Shown here in pieces: positions 6,521 to 15,326 of a stretch of 21,430 nt of DNA. The position numbers were made by a program, and so were the translations under genes. Every line of letters starts with the position of its first letter. Position 1 is the stretch's first letter. The stretch spans positions 1-21,430 of the forward strand of contig CAZFWV010000090.1 in assembly GCA_964522605.1 (NCBI GenBank), written 5' to 3'. The stretch is from CAVZLD01 sp964522605. GTDB lineage: Bacteria > Planctomycetota > Planctomycetia > Pirellulales > Pirellulaceae. The notes under the pieces were generated by a model. The model was not told the origin of the DNA and did not search any database. It was given only the letters and a program-made list of their open reading frames with translations.

Positions 6521-8377
6521 ATGTCACTTACATGGAAACGTTTCCTCGTCTTTCCCGCAAATACAATTCGTGCGCGAGACACCTTGTCGCGTCGGCATCG
6601 ACTGTCATTCGAGTCATTGGAGGGGCGACATCTGTTGACCACTCTCAGTGTTGATATTGGTGACCCTGAATGCGGCAATTTGGGGAGCCATCCATACTGC
6701 CAGATCCAGGAGGCAATTGACGACGCTATCAAGGGAGATGACATTCTTGTCGCAGACGGCGTTTACCGGCCCGTGGTAATCCACACGGATCACCTACTTA
6801 TCCAGGCGGAGGCGGGAGCCAATCCGATCATCGATGCCGATGGATACCCTCCCGGGGTGCACGAAAACGGTGTCCTTATCCAGGCTAACGGTGTCACAAT
6901 CAGGGGTTTCATCATCCAGAACGCGAGTGCCTCACCCTATGTGCCGAGCGGCGCTGGGATCCTAGTGACCGGGGACAGTAACACGCTGGAGAACAATCGC
7001 GTTCGACGAAATATCGACGGAATCCGCGTGGAGGGTTCCCACAACCAACTCGATGGCAACTCCGCCGAAGGAAACAAGCGGGCCGGCATCTTCTTGGTAG
7101 GAGCGTCGCAGAATGTGCTAACCGGGAATACAGCCACCTTGAATAATCATGGAATCGACGTGGCCTACGGTAGCCAGGAAAACACCGTGGCGAACAACAC
7201 CGCCGCGAACAACCGAGTAGACGGAATCCGCCTATATTCAAGTTCGTTCAACAGCCTGGACAGCAATACCGTCGTCGGGAACGGCTACTCTGGACTTGTC
7301 TTGGATTCCAGCCACAACTGCGTCGTCAGCCGCAATCTCGCAATGGGCAATGGTCGCTCTGGTCTCTTCTTGGCCAACTCCGGGCGTAATCAGGTCGGCG
7401 AGAACCGATCCGAGGGCAACCAGCATGGAATCGATGTGGCGTATAAGAGCGATGAAAACAACATCGCCAACAACATCGCTAACAATAACAGAGAAGATGG
7501 GCTCCGCATGTATTACAGTACTTCCAATACGCTCTGGAGAAATGAAGCCCGGGGTAACGGGCATTCCGGCATCATGCTGGATAGGACTTCGTATAGCGTA
7601 GTATCCGAAAATGCGGTGGAAAGTAATGAACACGGAATTGACATCGCATACGAAAGCGGCTTCAACTCGGTGAAGTACAATACGTCTCGAAATAATTGGG
7701 GAGATGGAATCCGCGTCTACTACAGTTCCTACAATTCAGTCGTCGGCAACAAGTCCGAAGAGAATGATTCCTGCGGCGTGTTCCTGCAGGAGAGCAAGTA
7801 CGTCCTTTTGTGGCAGAATGAGGCAGAGAAAAACGGGGATGCTGGATTCTGCATCGTATCCAGTAGTTTCTCGGTGATCGCCGAGAACCATGCGGAAAAC
7901 AACCAAGAGGACGGAATTCAGCTTTTCGGCTGGGTCACGGACAACTACATCCTGGGCAACAAAGCTGAGGGAAATGGCGGACATGGATTCTCGACACGTG
8001 GCTGGATTGAACGGAATTCGTGGGAAGACAATAAGGCCGAAAGCAACGGGTCCGATGGATTCTATTTCGACGGCTTCTTGATCGAAAACCAACTCTTGCG
8101 AAACCGCGCCGAAAAGAACGCGGGCTGCGGCTTTTGCTTGGCAGTTTGGGCCGGAAGCCGGAAAAACATCTTGAACTGGAACAAGGCCGAAGAGAACGGA
8201 TCGAATGGATTCTATTTCGAATACAGCGAGTCCGACTCACTGCGGTACAACTTCGCGGAGAACAACTCCGGCTGGGGCTTCTATTTTGATTTAGATCCAA
8301 TCAATCTGGACTTGGAAGACAACGAGTGCGAAGAGAATACGTTGGGCGGTTCAAATCTACCGGACACTTGCGATTGA
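6521..8377 (+). CDS. Right-handed parallel beta-helix surface protein
   Basis: The product has 618 residues. Residues about 24-41 carry the planctomycete extracellular motif (RRHRLSFESLEGRHLLT), taken as the export signal. Residues 65-80 (YCQIQEAIDDAIKGDD and ILVADGVY) are the usual capping strand that opens pectate-lyase-like helices. From about 110 to 610 there are some 20 coils of about 23 residues with the pattern N-(A/S)-x-x-N-x-x-x-G-(I/F), as in NosD/PbH1 proteins. Some coils are copied in blocks: HGIDVAY or HGIDIAY recurs at residues 210, 302 and 371, spacings of exactly four and three coils. The last coils switch to aromatic GFYF/GFCL turns with several Cys. No catalytic motif, dockerin or PEP-CTERM tail is seen. 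Relatives bind or cut polysaccharides or mannuronan, or act only structurally; I do not choose among these. Confidence 0.88.
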   Translation: MSLTWKRFLVFPANTIRARDTLSRRHRLSFESLEGRHLLTTLSVDIGDPECGNLGSHPYCQIQEAIDDAIKGDDILVADGVYRPVVIHTDHLLIQAEAGANPIIDADGYPPGVHENGVLIQANGVTIRGFIIQNASASPYVPSGAGILVTGDSNTLENNRVRRNIDGIRVEGSHNQLDGNSAEGNKRAGIFLVGASQNVLTGNTATLNNHGIDVAYGSQENTVANNTAANNRVDGIRLYSSSFNSLDSNTVVGNGYSGLVLDSSHNCVVSRNLAMGNGRSGLFLANSGRNQVGENRSEGNQHGIDVAYKSDENNIANNIANNNREDGLRMYYSTSNTLWRNEARGNGHSGIMLDRTSYSVVSENAVESNEHGIDIAYESGFNSVKYNTSRNNWGDGIRVYYSSYNSVVGNKSEENDSCGVFLQESKYVLLWQNEAEKNGDAGFCIVSSSFSVIAENHAENNQEDGIQLFGWVTDNYILGNKAEGNGGHGFSTRGWIERNSWEDNKAESNGSDGFYFDGFLIENQLLRNRAEKNAGCGFCLAVWAGSRKNILNWNKAEENGSNGFYFEYSESDSLRYNFAENNSGWGFYFDLDPINLDLEDNECEENTLGGSNLPDTCD

Positions 8378-8471
8378 TCATGATCGAAGAATGAGTTTGT
8401 CTGCCCGTCTCGGACGAGGCTCTGTATTACCCGGCGCGGAGCAAGCCGGCACCTCGGATCCGTATGAACGC

Positions 8472-10664
8472 TCATTTGGCGACATCGCTCGCGGCTATGG
8501 AAAACAACAACCCTTCGTACTCGTGCAGATGCCGAATCGTGACGGTTGTGGTGTCGTCATTGTGTCGCAGTTCGGGCGTCTGCCCACTAAGCGTGCAGCA
8601 GACGCGCGGTTTCACCAGTGCATGAGATAGCGTGACCGACAGATCACGCAGGGGCACGACGTAACGGATCGGGTCGGAGGTTGTCTGATTCGTGGTCTGG
8701 TTAAGCAACAACACCACCACCCCGGCATCGCTCTGATGTGTCACAATCTCGACGGACGGAGGTGCATCACTGCGGACCGTGACCGGGGATCCGCTGACGT
8801 TGAGTACAGCAGACGCGAGAAGACTCAACGTCTGGGGATCGCCGTAACGACGTGCCGCCGCGTCGAGATCCCCAAGAATCGTGCAGACGCGACCGGAGCC
8901 ATGGCGCGACATCAACACCAGCGGTTCTGCCTCCGCCGCCGGCCAGGCAGCCCGCAAGATATCCGCCTCAGACATCCTCGTCGAATCCAAACCGACGACG
9001 CGCGCCACCACGGTCGCACTGTCGCCCGGCAAGACATCGACGCGACTGCCCTGAAACGACAGCAGCGTACCGGGCAGATCGCCCCAGTCGCCATGGCCTG
9101 GGGCGATTCGATAATAGGTGTGCAGCGGGAATTGGCTGGCCGAGTATTCACGAATTCCAAGCACACGCTGGACACCCGCCAGCTTCGCCAATTCCGGGTG
9201 ACGCTCAATCGTGCGATATGTGAACACGACACCACCTCCCGCAGCGACGAAGTGAGCGATCTGCGCGGCGACCGCCGGATGGATTTCCCGTGCATCGGGA
9301 AAGACCCAGACGCCGCAGTCGTTGGCAAGGCCATCGCGCAGGTCACGATCTGTGATGACGCGTGCAGGAATGTGATGCTCGACCAGCGCCTTATAATAGC
9401 CTCGCAGGCTCCGGTCAAAAACCGCCGGTTGATCGCGGGGATCACAACAGCGGACTAAGCCTACGTCGGCGACGACTCGGGAATTGGCTAACCACGGTTG
9501 CAGTCGGGCAACGGTCTTGTTGAGATCGGCCAGCGTTGTCTGATGATGATTGTCAACCTCCAAAGCGTTTTGCGTGTGCGCCTGCACGGTAGCGCCCTGA
9601 AACAGCAATTCGGCGAAGTTCAGCGTCACATTCGCCTTCGATCTTGGCGAGTAATTCTGGTCGACGTGTTTTGCGATCCAAACCGTACTCAGCACGGGCT
9701 TGCGGCCTTCCGCACGCATGATTTGCAGAATCAATCCCAGTTCACGTAGTTCGGGAGCAAACGACGGATCGAAGCCGCTCGGCAAATCATAGTTCCATTG
9801 CCCCTCGATGCAAATAACGTCGGCCAGTTGATTGCATCGAGTCAGGTCAAAATTCGCATCGCCGAACCAGTAGGCGGCGTTGATCCCACCAAACAACAGC
9901 GTCGACGGTGATGTCTCTTGAATGACTTCGCGAAACGTCCTCCAGACCCCGGCACAACTGCGCTGGCGGAATTCATGGTACTCGCGATTCTCTGGCAAAT
10001 CCTCCGTCGGAATTGCCCTGTCATACTGATCGTGATATGCCTGCCGACAGAACTCGCAGTAACAATAACCCGGAGGCATGTAGATGCCTTCGACATAAAT
10101 GCCGTCCACCGTGTACCGCTCGAGGATCTCTCGCGCGCAACGGGCAAGATAATCACGGTAGGGCGAGTTGGGGCAGAGCGAGCGAAAATTGTAACCGTGC
10201 CATTTCCCCATCCGCTCGCCGGCTGAGTTCATCTGAATCCACTCGGGATGTCTGCCGGAAATGAACGTGTTTCCACTCATCCCCAGAAAGCATACGCAGA
10301 ACTTCATGCCCGCATCGTGGACGGCGCGTTCCACTGCTCCCAGCAGATCGTAACCCTGCAAGTGTCGATAATGAGGAGCCACATCCCCCGGATACAGCAG
10401 ATATCCGCCCGATTCGTAACAAAAGACCAGCGTGTCGGACCGGATCGCCTTCGCCCTCTGAACCAACTGTTCGACGTACCGCTCGAAATCTCGATTGGCG
10501 TCCCAGTTGATCCATTCCAGGTGAGGTCGACACAACTGCGGCCACAAGGATGCGGACGTATCCTCGATGATGGTCGAATCTTCGGCTCCGACGATCGAAC
10601 CACGATGGAGAACGCCCAGACCCGCGCCGAGCGCGAACAAGAACTGACGACGAGTTGGATGCAT
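8472..10664 (-). CDS. Tat-exported TIM-barrel glycoside hydrolase-like protein
   Basis: The product has 730 residues from the start MHPTRRQFLFALGAGLGVLH, a twin-arginine signal (RRQFLF, then a hydrophobic stretch ending near GAED). The longer reading to 10748 would bury this signal behind 28 unlikely residues. The next part looks like a hypothetical glycosidase barrel of the GHL6 type: repeated beta-strand/helix units, NFRSLCPNSPYRDYL, then DGIYVEGIYMPPGYCYCEFC, and a strand with LFGGINAAYW. After about residue 420 an alpha/beta domain (VGLVRCCDPRDQPAVF, VWVFPDAREIHPAVAAQI, FVAAGGGVVFTY) resembles the beta-galactosidase trimerisation fold. The C-terminus is a beta domain with VVVLLLNQTTNQT. 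Family members are predicted to hydrolyse glycosides; the substrate is unknown and I cannot assign catalytic residues. It converges with the beta-helix gene and diverges from the GH42-like gene. Confidence 0.8.
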   Translation of the reverse strand: MHPTRRQFLFALGAGLGVLHRGSIVGAEDSTIIEDTSASLWPQLCRPHLEWINWDANRDFERYVEQLVQRAKAIRSDTLVFCYESGGYLLYPGDVAPHYRHLQGYDLLGAVERAVHDAGMKFCVCFLGMSGNTFISGRHPEWIQMNSAGERMGKWHGYNFRSLCPNSPYRDYLARCAREILERYTVDGIYVEGIYMPPGYCYCEFCRQAYHDQYDRAIPTEDLPENREYHEFRQRSCAGVWRTFREVIQETSPSTLLFGGINAAYWFGDANFDLTRCNQLADVICIEGQWNYDLPSGFDPSFAPELRELGLILQIMRAEGRKPVLSTVWIAKHVDQNYSPRSKANVTLNFAELLFQGATVQAHTQNALEVDNHHQTTLADLNKTVARLQPWLANSRVVADVGLVRCCDPRDQPAVFDRSLRGYYKALVEHHIPARVITDRDLRDGLANDCGVWVFPDAREIHPAVAAQIAHFVAAGGGVVFTYRTIERHPELAKLAGVQRVLGIREYSASQFPLHTYYRIAPGHGDWGDLPGTLLSFQGSRVDVLPGDSATVVARVVGLDSTRMSEADILRAAWPAAEAEPLVLMSRHGSGRVCTILGDLDAAARRYGDPQTLSLLASAVLNVSGSPVTVRSDAPPSVEIVTHQSDAGVVVLLLNQTTNQTTSDPIRYVVPLRDLSVTLSHALVKPRVCCTLSGQTPELRHNDDTTTVTIRHLHEYEGLLFSIAASDVAK

Positions 10665-10798
10665 TGGGGCCCACTCGAAATCTGTGAAGATTGGATTCAT
10701 ACCGTATTCGTCGACCGCAGCACCGCAGGTTCGAGTGCGGAATTGCAATAAGACGCACGAACATCCCTTGTTCTGGCTTCTATTGATGGCAGAAGCAT

Positions 10799-10924
10799 TT
10801 ATCGCGACAGTTCAACCGGCGGTGGACAAACCAATCCCGACCCAGCCAGTGCGCAAAATGATAACCGCGTGGACGAAAGCGTGCAAATCACCGCCATCCA
10901 ACGGAATGACTTGCGCGAAATCAT
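10799..10924 (-). CDS. Candidate 41-residue small protein
   Basis: ATG (complement of 10922-10924) is preceded by AGGAGG at a six-base spacing, the most consensus-like ribosome site in the window. The frame encodes 41 residues beginning MISRKSFRWMAVICTLSSTR and ending PPPVELSR before TAA (complement of 10799-10801). The basic start followed by a moderately hydrophobic segment with two Cys resembles a short signal or leader peptide. It points the same way as the Tat-exported glycosidase and ends 134 bases before its start, so it could be a small exported protein or a translated leader. No family is recognised. Confidence 0.4.
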   Translation of the reverse strand: MISRKSFRWMAVICTLSSTRLSFCALAGSGLVCPPPVELSR

Positions 10925-10930
10925 CTATTT

Positions 10931-10936
10931 CCTCCT
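10931..10936 (-). promoter_or_regulatory. Consensus Shine-Dalgarno before the 41-residue ORF
   Basis: On the minus strand this reads AGGAGG with spacer AAATAG to the ATG. It is the main reason for proposing the small ORF. Confidence 0.45.
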
Positions 10937-11160
10937 AATCGCGTCTCAGAACACAGTGTTGATGAAAGCCGGTTTGCTTCGGCATGCGATCCACGGCATA
11001 ATCAGGCACCTGCCCCAGATCCATTTCGCTGTGAAGATCCCTTGTCCGGTCGATGGGGAACGGACTTTTCCGGGACCCAGAGTCAGGAATGGCGGGGATC
11101 CAGTTCTATCAGGACGACAACGGGCCGATGATGGATACGACGTTTTTGCGCGGTGAGAAT

Positions 11161-13524
11161 ATGGCTACGGTCGCTCGTGATTTGCTCGTTTTGACCAATG
11201 TCACTGTGTTGCTTGCCATCGGTGTGGTCCACGGGCAAGAGGAGGTTGAGCGTCCGCTTCAGACAGGCACGAATGTGGCTGTGTCCGATTTGCACGTGAA
11301 GGTTGTCCCGATCCATGGAGTCCCCACATTTGCAATTCGCCGGGACCCAGAAAAAAGCTACCGGACGTTCTTCCGACCTTGCTTTGAGACGTATGTCCCG
11401 GAGCAGCGATATTTCGAACAATTCGCGCAGGCGGGAACGCAATTGTACTGCTTCAACGCAACGGCCGCGGCCTGCGATTACGGCCACGCAGCGCCCGTCT
11501 GGTTGGATGAGAGCACGTGGGACTATTCGGGTTTCGACGAGCGCGTTCAGCGTGTTCTAGCGGCCGATCCGGACGCGATGATCATGCCGCGCGTCAACCT
11601 CGGCACACCACGCTGGTGGCTTGAAAAACACCCGGAGGAGTGCGAGGTTCTCGATCACGGCTCGATTCTCTACCGACACCCCAATCGAAATCCAACACTC
11701 CCCAAAGATCGCGCCTTCCCAAGTTGCGTGTCACACAAATGGCGAACCGATATCGGTGAAGCGCTGCGTCGATTGATCCGGCATGTCCAACAGTCAGAAT
11801 ACGCGGATCATATCTTCGGCTACATCCTGACAGGCCACGATACCGAAGAGTGGTACCACTGGAGCAGCGGATCCGACCAACTGGCCGGCTATAGCCAGCA
11901 GATGCGAGCCGCCTTTCAGGAGTGGCTGCGGCGCAAATATGGGAACGTACAGGAGCTGCAGCAAGCATGGAACCGCGAGGATTTAACCTTCGAGCAGGTG
12001 GAAGTCCCATCGCGAACCGAGCGATTTGATCTGGGCAAGAGTACATTCCGCGACCCAGCGACGCGCCAGAACGTCATCGATTTCTATCTCTTCTACAACG
12101 AATTGGTGCCCGAGACGATCGACCATTTCGCCCGGATTGCGAAGGAAGCCACTTTCGGTCGCAAGGTCGTCGGTGCTTTTTACGGCTTCATGTATGAGTT
12201 CTGCGGCGATCCGGAATATGGCCACAACGCGCTGGCGAAGTTCAATTCGAGCCCCTGGCTCGACTTCATTTACGTAACGGCTAGCTACGGCAACCGACAT
12301 TTCGGCAGGGGAGGTGACTATACACGGTCACCTGCCCATTCGGTCCGATTGCATAACAAGCTGTGGTACCACGACAACGATGTCGTCTCGTTCATGGCGG
12401 ACAAGATGTGGGCCGGGCGGCCACAAAATGACGGCAGCCTGAATGATGTTGCCACATGGAAAGAGAACCTTGGCTATACGTCGACCGCCCAGCAGAGCAT
12501 CTGGATGTATCGTCGGAGCTTCGGCTTCGCGCTCTGCAGCGGTGCTTACGAGAGTTTTTTCGACCTGCACGGCGGCTATTATGACCATCCTGAACTGATG
12601 GCGGAAGTGCGACGGATCCACGAGGCGGCCGACCACGCCAAACGTGACGACCGCTCATCCAACAGCGAAATCCTGGTTATTGCGGACGAGACGTCCTGCG
12701 CCTACGCGACGTTTCGAAGCAACCTTCTCGAGGCATCTTTGCTCACCCCGCAATTGCAGTTGGTCCAATTGGGAGCCCCCGCCGACCACGTGCTTCTGAG
12801 TGACCTCGATCGATTGAACACGGAGCAGTACAAGTTTGTGATCTTCTTGAACTGCTATCGCGTCACTTCCTCCGACCGGGCGTTGATCACACGGAAACTG
12901 AAACACAGCGGCAAGCATCTGCTGTGGTGCTACGCACCGGGCTATTTCGACGAAGGCGGACGATCCCGCGAGGCGATGGCTGAACTCACGGGAATGCGGC
13001 TCACGGAAGGCACCGACCGCGAATTCATTGCACCTCAGGTCTCGCTGGATGCCTCCTGGCCGGGAGAACTCGAAATCGATCGTAGCAACGCGCCACTAGG
13101 GACACCGCGGAAAATCTGCCACTTGATTCACGTCGCCGATCCAGACGCGGTCACTCGAGGGCGACTTCCCGGGACCAACTTCGTCACCTTTGCCAGGAAA
13201 TCGATGTCGGATTGGGTGTCACTCTACACGATCACTCCCAACTTGACCTCCGCGGTCTATCGCGAACTCGCCCGCGAGGCGGGTGTCCACATCTTCAATG
13301 ACCGCGACGATTCATTCTACGCAAACCAGAATTTCGTCGCATTGCATGCCAACGGGGCGGGGCCGCGGACGATCACGTTCCCCCGGGCTTGTTCGGCCGT
13401 CAACGTGATGACACGCGAGCTTGTCATGGCAGATCGCACATCCTTTGACCACAACTTCCAGAACGGGGAAACATTGATCCTGAAATGGCAGAGTCGTCCG
13501 CAGCTTGCCTCGCCATCCCCTTAA
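11161..13524 (+). CDS. Secreted GH42-like glycoside hydrolase (beta-galactosidase-like)
   Basis: The product has 787 residues from MATVARDLLVLTNVTVLLAI, a signal peptide ending near VHGQE. GGTGAG lies just upstream. The frame is open from 11053, but that extension is hydrophilic and would hide the signal. The fold reads as a GH42-type barrel: FETYVPEQRYFEQFAQAGTQ, then MIMPRVNLGTPRWWLEKHPE (GH42 enzymes have a P-W pattern here), and GYILTGHDTEEWYHW with acidic residues Glu229/Glu230 at a likely catalytic strand end. This is followed by a helix run (FQEWLRRKYGNVQELQQAWN) typical of the family, and from about 585 an alpha/beta trimerisation-like domain (QYKFVIFLNCYRVTSSD). GH42 members cleave beta-galactosides and related plant or algal glycans. 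Many planctomycete homologues are uncharacterised, so specificity is open. It is paired back-to-back with the Tat-exported glycosidase. Confidence 0.82.
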   Translation: MATVARDLLVLTNVTVLLAIGVVHGQEEVERPLQTGTNVAVSDLHVKVVPIHGVPTFAIRRDPEKSYRTFFRPCFETYVPEQRYFEQFAQAGTQLYCFNATAAACDYGHAAPVWLDESTWDYSGFDERVQRVLAADPDAMIMPRVNLGTPRWWLEKHPEECEVLDHGSILYRHPNRNPTLPKDRAFPSCVSHKWRTDIGEALRRLIRHVQQSEYADHIFGYILTGHDTEEWYHWSSGSDQLAGYSQQMRAAFQEWLRRKYGNVQELQQAWNREDLTFEQVEVPSRTERFDLGKSTFRDPATRQNVIDFYLFYNELVPETIDHFARIAKEATFGRKVVGAFYGFMYEFCGDPEYGHNALAKFNSSPWLDFIYVTASYGNRHFGRGGDYTRSPAHSVRLHNKLWYHDNDVVSFMADKMWAGRPQNDGSLNDVATWKENLGYTSTAQQSIWMYRRSFGFALCSGAYESFFDLHGGYYDHPELMAEVRRIHEAADHAKRDDRSSNSEILVIADETSCAYATFRSNLLEASLLTPQLQLVQLGAPADHVLLSDLDRLNTEQYKFVIFLNCYRVTSSDRALITRKLKHSGKHLLWCYAPGYFDEGGRSREAMAELTGMRLTEGTDREFIAPQVSLDASWPGELEIDRSNAPLGTPRKICHLIHVADPDAVTRGRLPGTNFVTFARKSMSDWVSLYTITPNLTSAVYRELAREAGVHIFNDRDDSFYANQNFVALHANGAGPRTITFPRACSAVNVMTRELVMADRTSFDHNFQNGETLILKWQSRPQLASPSP

Positions 13525-13601
13525 CTGGCTCTTGGTCGACCGGTACTGAGGCGAATCGGGCCAGCATCTGCGATGTCTGGCAGTCCAGCGGGACCGTCTC
13601 T

Positions 13602-13650
13602 GCCTACGGAGGCCACCCGTCCTTCTTAGACCAACCTGTCTTTCGTAGGC
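13602..13650. terminator. Possible bidirectional terminator between convergent genes
   Basis: GCCTACG (13602-13608) pairs with CGTAGGC (13644-13650), enclosing a small AGAC/GTCT hairpin. It lies between the convergent ends at 13524 and 13672, where a shared terminator is expected. The stem is short and no good T-run follows, so this is weak. Confidence 0.35.
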
Positions 13651-13671
13651 CACCAGCCCGGTCTGGCTCGG

Positions 13672-14949
13672 CTATCGCACTTCGAGTACGGATTCGTAAT
13701 CTGCTTTGACGCGATTCCAACGCACTTTGAAGTCTTGAGGGATCATCCCACGGGTGACGATGTTGAGCGGGCTGTGGGTTCGGGCAGATGCGCGTCGCTT
13801 GGGGGACGCCGCAGAACTTGGAAGGGGCTTGCGATCGCGATTGTCGACCAATTCAAACACCGGTCGAACCTTCGCGTTACCAGCAGACGGGACTTGAAAC
13901 AATTGAGCGTTCGCGGCCGAGAGAACCTGGCTCTTGCCAAACAGGTTTGATTCATATGTAAAGTCGATCGACTGCAAACCCAGGCGCAAGTCTTCCATGG
14001 TCTGAACGTGGCTCCCGCGTTCACGCAACTCGAGCAGTCCCGCGGCCAGAAAATCAAGTCGCCGGATCGTCTCTCGATAGTCGGTCACCGCGAGATTTTC
14101 GATGTACTCTCGCCACATTCGTTCCATAACCAGGAAGTCAGGCATGCCAAAAGCCCCAACAAAGGCTGGCTCCCAAGGCTGTCCCTGATTCAAGGCAACA
14201 AGAAAACGGAGGAACGGCTGCTGATACTTGCCATCGTCTGCATAGAGAAAGAAATGCACCATGCTCCATGCCTGCACATAATTCAGATGAGGGTTTCCCT
14301 GCCGCACATGCGCTCCCCATTCCCGCGCTGGCATCGTGAAGATATTTTGGAACGGCACCAACTGATCGCTGGCGGCCGCCGTGTTTAGCATCCGCTGATC
14401 CTCCGCTCCAACCTCCCCCAAAACCATCGATCCGTTGATGACCACTCCTCGCTCAAAGAGTTCGGCCAGACCCTCATTCGCCCAGGGAGGAATCCGCGGA
14501 AAAAGATGACTGGCAAACTGATGAAACCCTTCATGCTGGAGCACGCGCTGCATCGCCTGCACATCGTTCTTGTCGCGCCAGGCAACGAGCGCGATCCGAT
14601 GATTGCGCGTGATGCACAGTCCCCACGTCCCCGTAGGATCGGTCTGGAATTGCGTGCGCACCACGTGCGAGTAGTCCTGCTGATCGGCAAAGAGAAACAC
14701 ACCTAGCAGCGCCGGTTTGACGCGCAGATTGGCGAAGATCGCCCGGTACGCGTCCGCGGTCACGTCCAAATGATCAGCCAGCAGGGAAGCCTCGTTCTCG
14801 GGCAGATCGGTCTTCACGCTGTAGTACCGGGTCCGAAACTCGCGCGACCGCTGCCACCAGTCCGTCTGGGCCGGCAATCGACTGCCCCCCGTCACCACCA
14901 GTAGACCGGCAAGCCACAGATTTCGTCGGATACGGACAAAGAAACGCAT
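13672..14949 (-). CDS. DUF1570-type gluzincin metalloprotease-like secreted protein
   Basis: The product has 425 residues from MRFFVRIRRNLWLAGLLVVT, a signal peptide ending near LPAQT. The 16 residues available upstream do not improve it. The zinc site is explicit: H139-E-G-F-H143 supplies the HExxH pair, and W-A-N-E159-G-L-A-E supplies the third ligand, as in gluzincins. Before it is the family's typical N-terminal region (YYSVKTDLPENEASLLADHL, then a YRAIF helix). Many planctomycete genomes hold several such DUF1570 proteins; substrates are unknown. The last 60 residues are basic and Pro/Ser/Arg-rich, probably an unstructured tail. A -10-like TACAAT lies at 15046-15051 on this strand without a matching -35. 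It is unrelated in sequence to the HEAT-Hint gene upstream, but both are exported and point the same way. Confidence 0.85.
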   Translation of the reverse strand: MRFFVRIRRNLWLAGLLVVTGGSRLPAQTDWWQRSREFRTRYYSVKTDLPENEASLLADHLDVTADAYRAIFANLRVKPALLGVFLFADQQDYSHVVRTQFQTDPTGTWGLCITRNHRIALVAWRDKNDVQAMQRVLQHEGFHQFASHLFPRIPPWANEGLAELFERGVVINGSMVLGEVGAEDQRMLNTAAASDQLVPFQNIFTMPAREWGAHVRQGNPHLNYVQAWSMVHFFLYADDGKYQQPFLRFLVALNQGQPWEPAFVGAFGMPDFLVMERMWREYIENLAVTDYRETIRRLDFLAAGLLELRERGSHVQTMEDLRLGLQSIDFTYESNLFGKSQVLSAANAQLFQVPSAGNAKVRPVFELVDNRDRKPLPSSAASPKRRASARTHSPLNIVTRGMIPQDFKVRWNRVKADYESVLEVR

Positions 14950-15045
14950 TTTCCACCATTCCTGACGAATCCGAAGGGTCGCCCATGAGCGAGTCAAAGT
15001 CAGCGGGGGGACCGGGCCAGCCGGCGGTCAAACCTTCTCTAGTCT

Positions 15046-15051
15046 ATTGTA
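15046..15051 (-). promoter_or_regulatory. Possible -10 element for the metalloprotease gene
   Basis: The minus strand reads TACAAT about 95 bases before the start at 14949. No convincing -35 lies 16-18 bases upstream, so this is only a candidate. Confidence 0.22.
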
Positions 15052-15130
15052 GATGACTGAGTAGTTTTGGCTTCCTTGGCGGATCAGGCGTGCCGATTCC
15101 GCGTGGAATAGTGCAGTCGGTTCTCGACTC

Positions 15131-15137
15131 GGAGGGG
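15131..15137 (+). promoter_or_regulatory. Ribosome binding site before the 27-residue ORF
   Basis: GGAGGGG precedes ATG 15142 with a four-base spacer. It is a strong purine-rich site in a region without other candidate starts. Confidence 0.4.
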
Positions 15138-15141
15138 TACG

Positions 15142-15225
15142 ATGGCACTATTCGTAAGCGTCATGTTGGCTGCCGTAGTTCTCGGCGTGGCTGCAATCTT
15201 CGCCGCAGATGCCTGGAATCTGTAA
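15142..15225 (+). CDS. Candidate 27-residue single-span membrane protein
   Basis: The ORF starts at ATG 15142 behind GGAGGGG and ends at TAA 15223-15225. The peptide begins MALFVSVMLAAVVLGVAAIF and ends AADAWNL: one uninterrupted hydrophobic helix long enough to cross a membrane, with one acidic residue near the C-terminus and no basic ones. A clean transmembrane helix with its own ribosome site is less likely to be chance than most ORFs of this length. It lies between two minus-strand genes and is convergent with the HEAT-Hint gene. No family is recognised; roles such as modulating a membrane partner are only guesses. Confidence 0.48.
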   Translation: MALFVSVMLAAVVLGVAAIFAADAWNL

Positions 15226-15326
15226 GGCAAACATTCCCTTGTGCACCCATGCCTGTCGGATGAACACACATTCGCGAGGCGTTCGAGCGGCTTGGATCGT
15301 GTGTCATTTCCTGGGAGTGACGCCGT

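Noticed and set aside
8736..9458. 240-codon plus-strand ORF
   Set aside because: It lies wholly antisense to the Tat-exported glycosidase, whose domains are recognisable; this frame has none.
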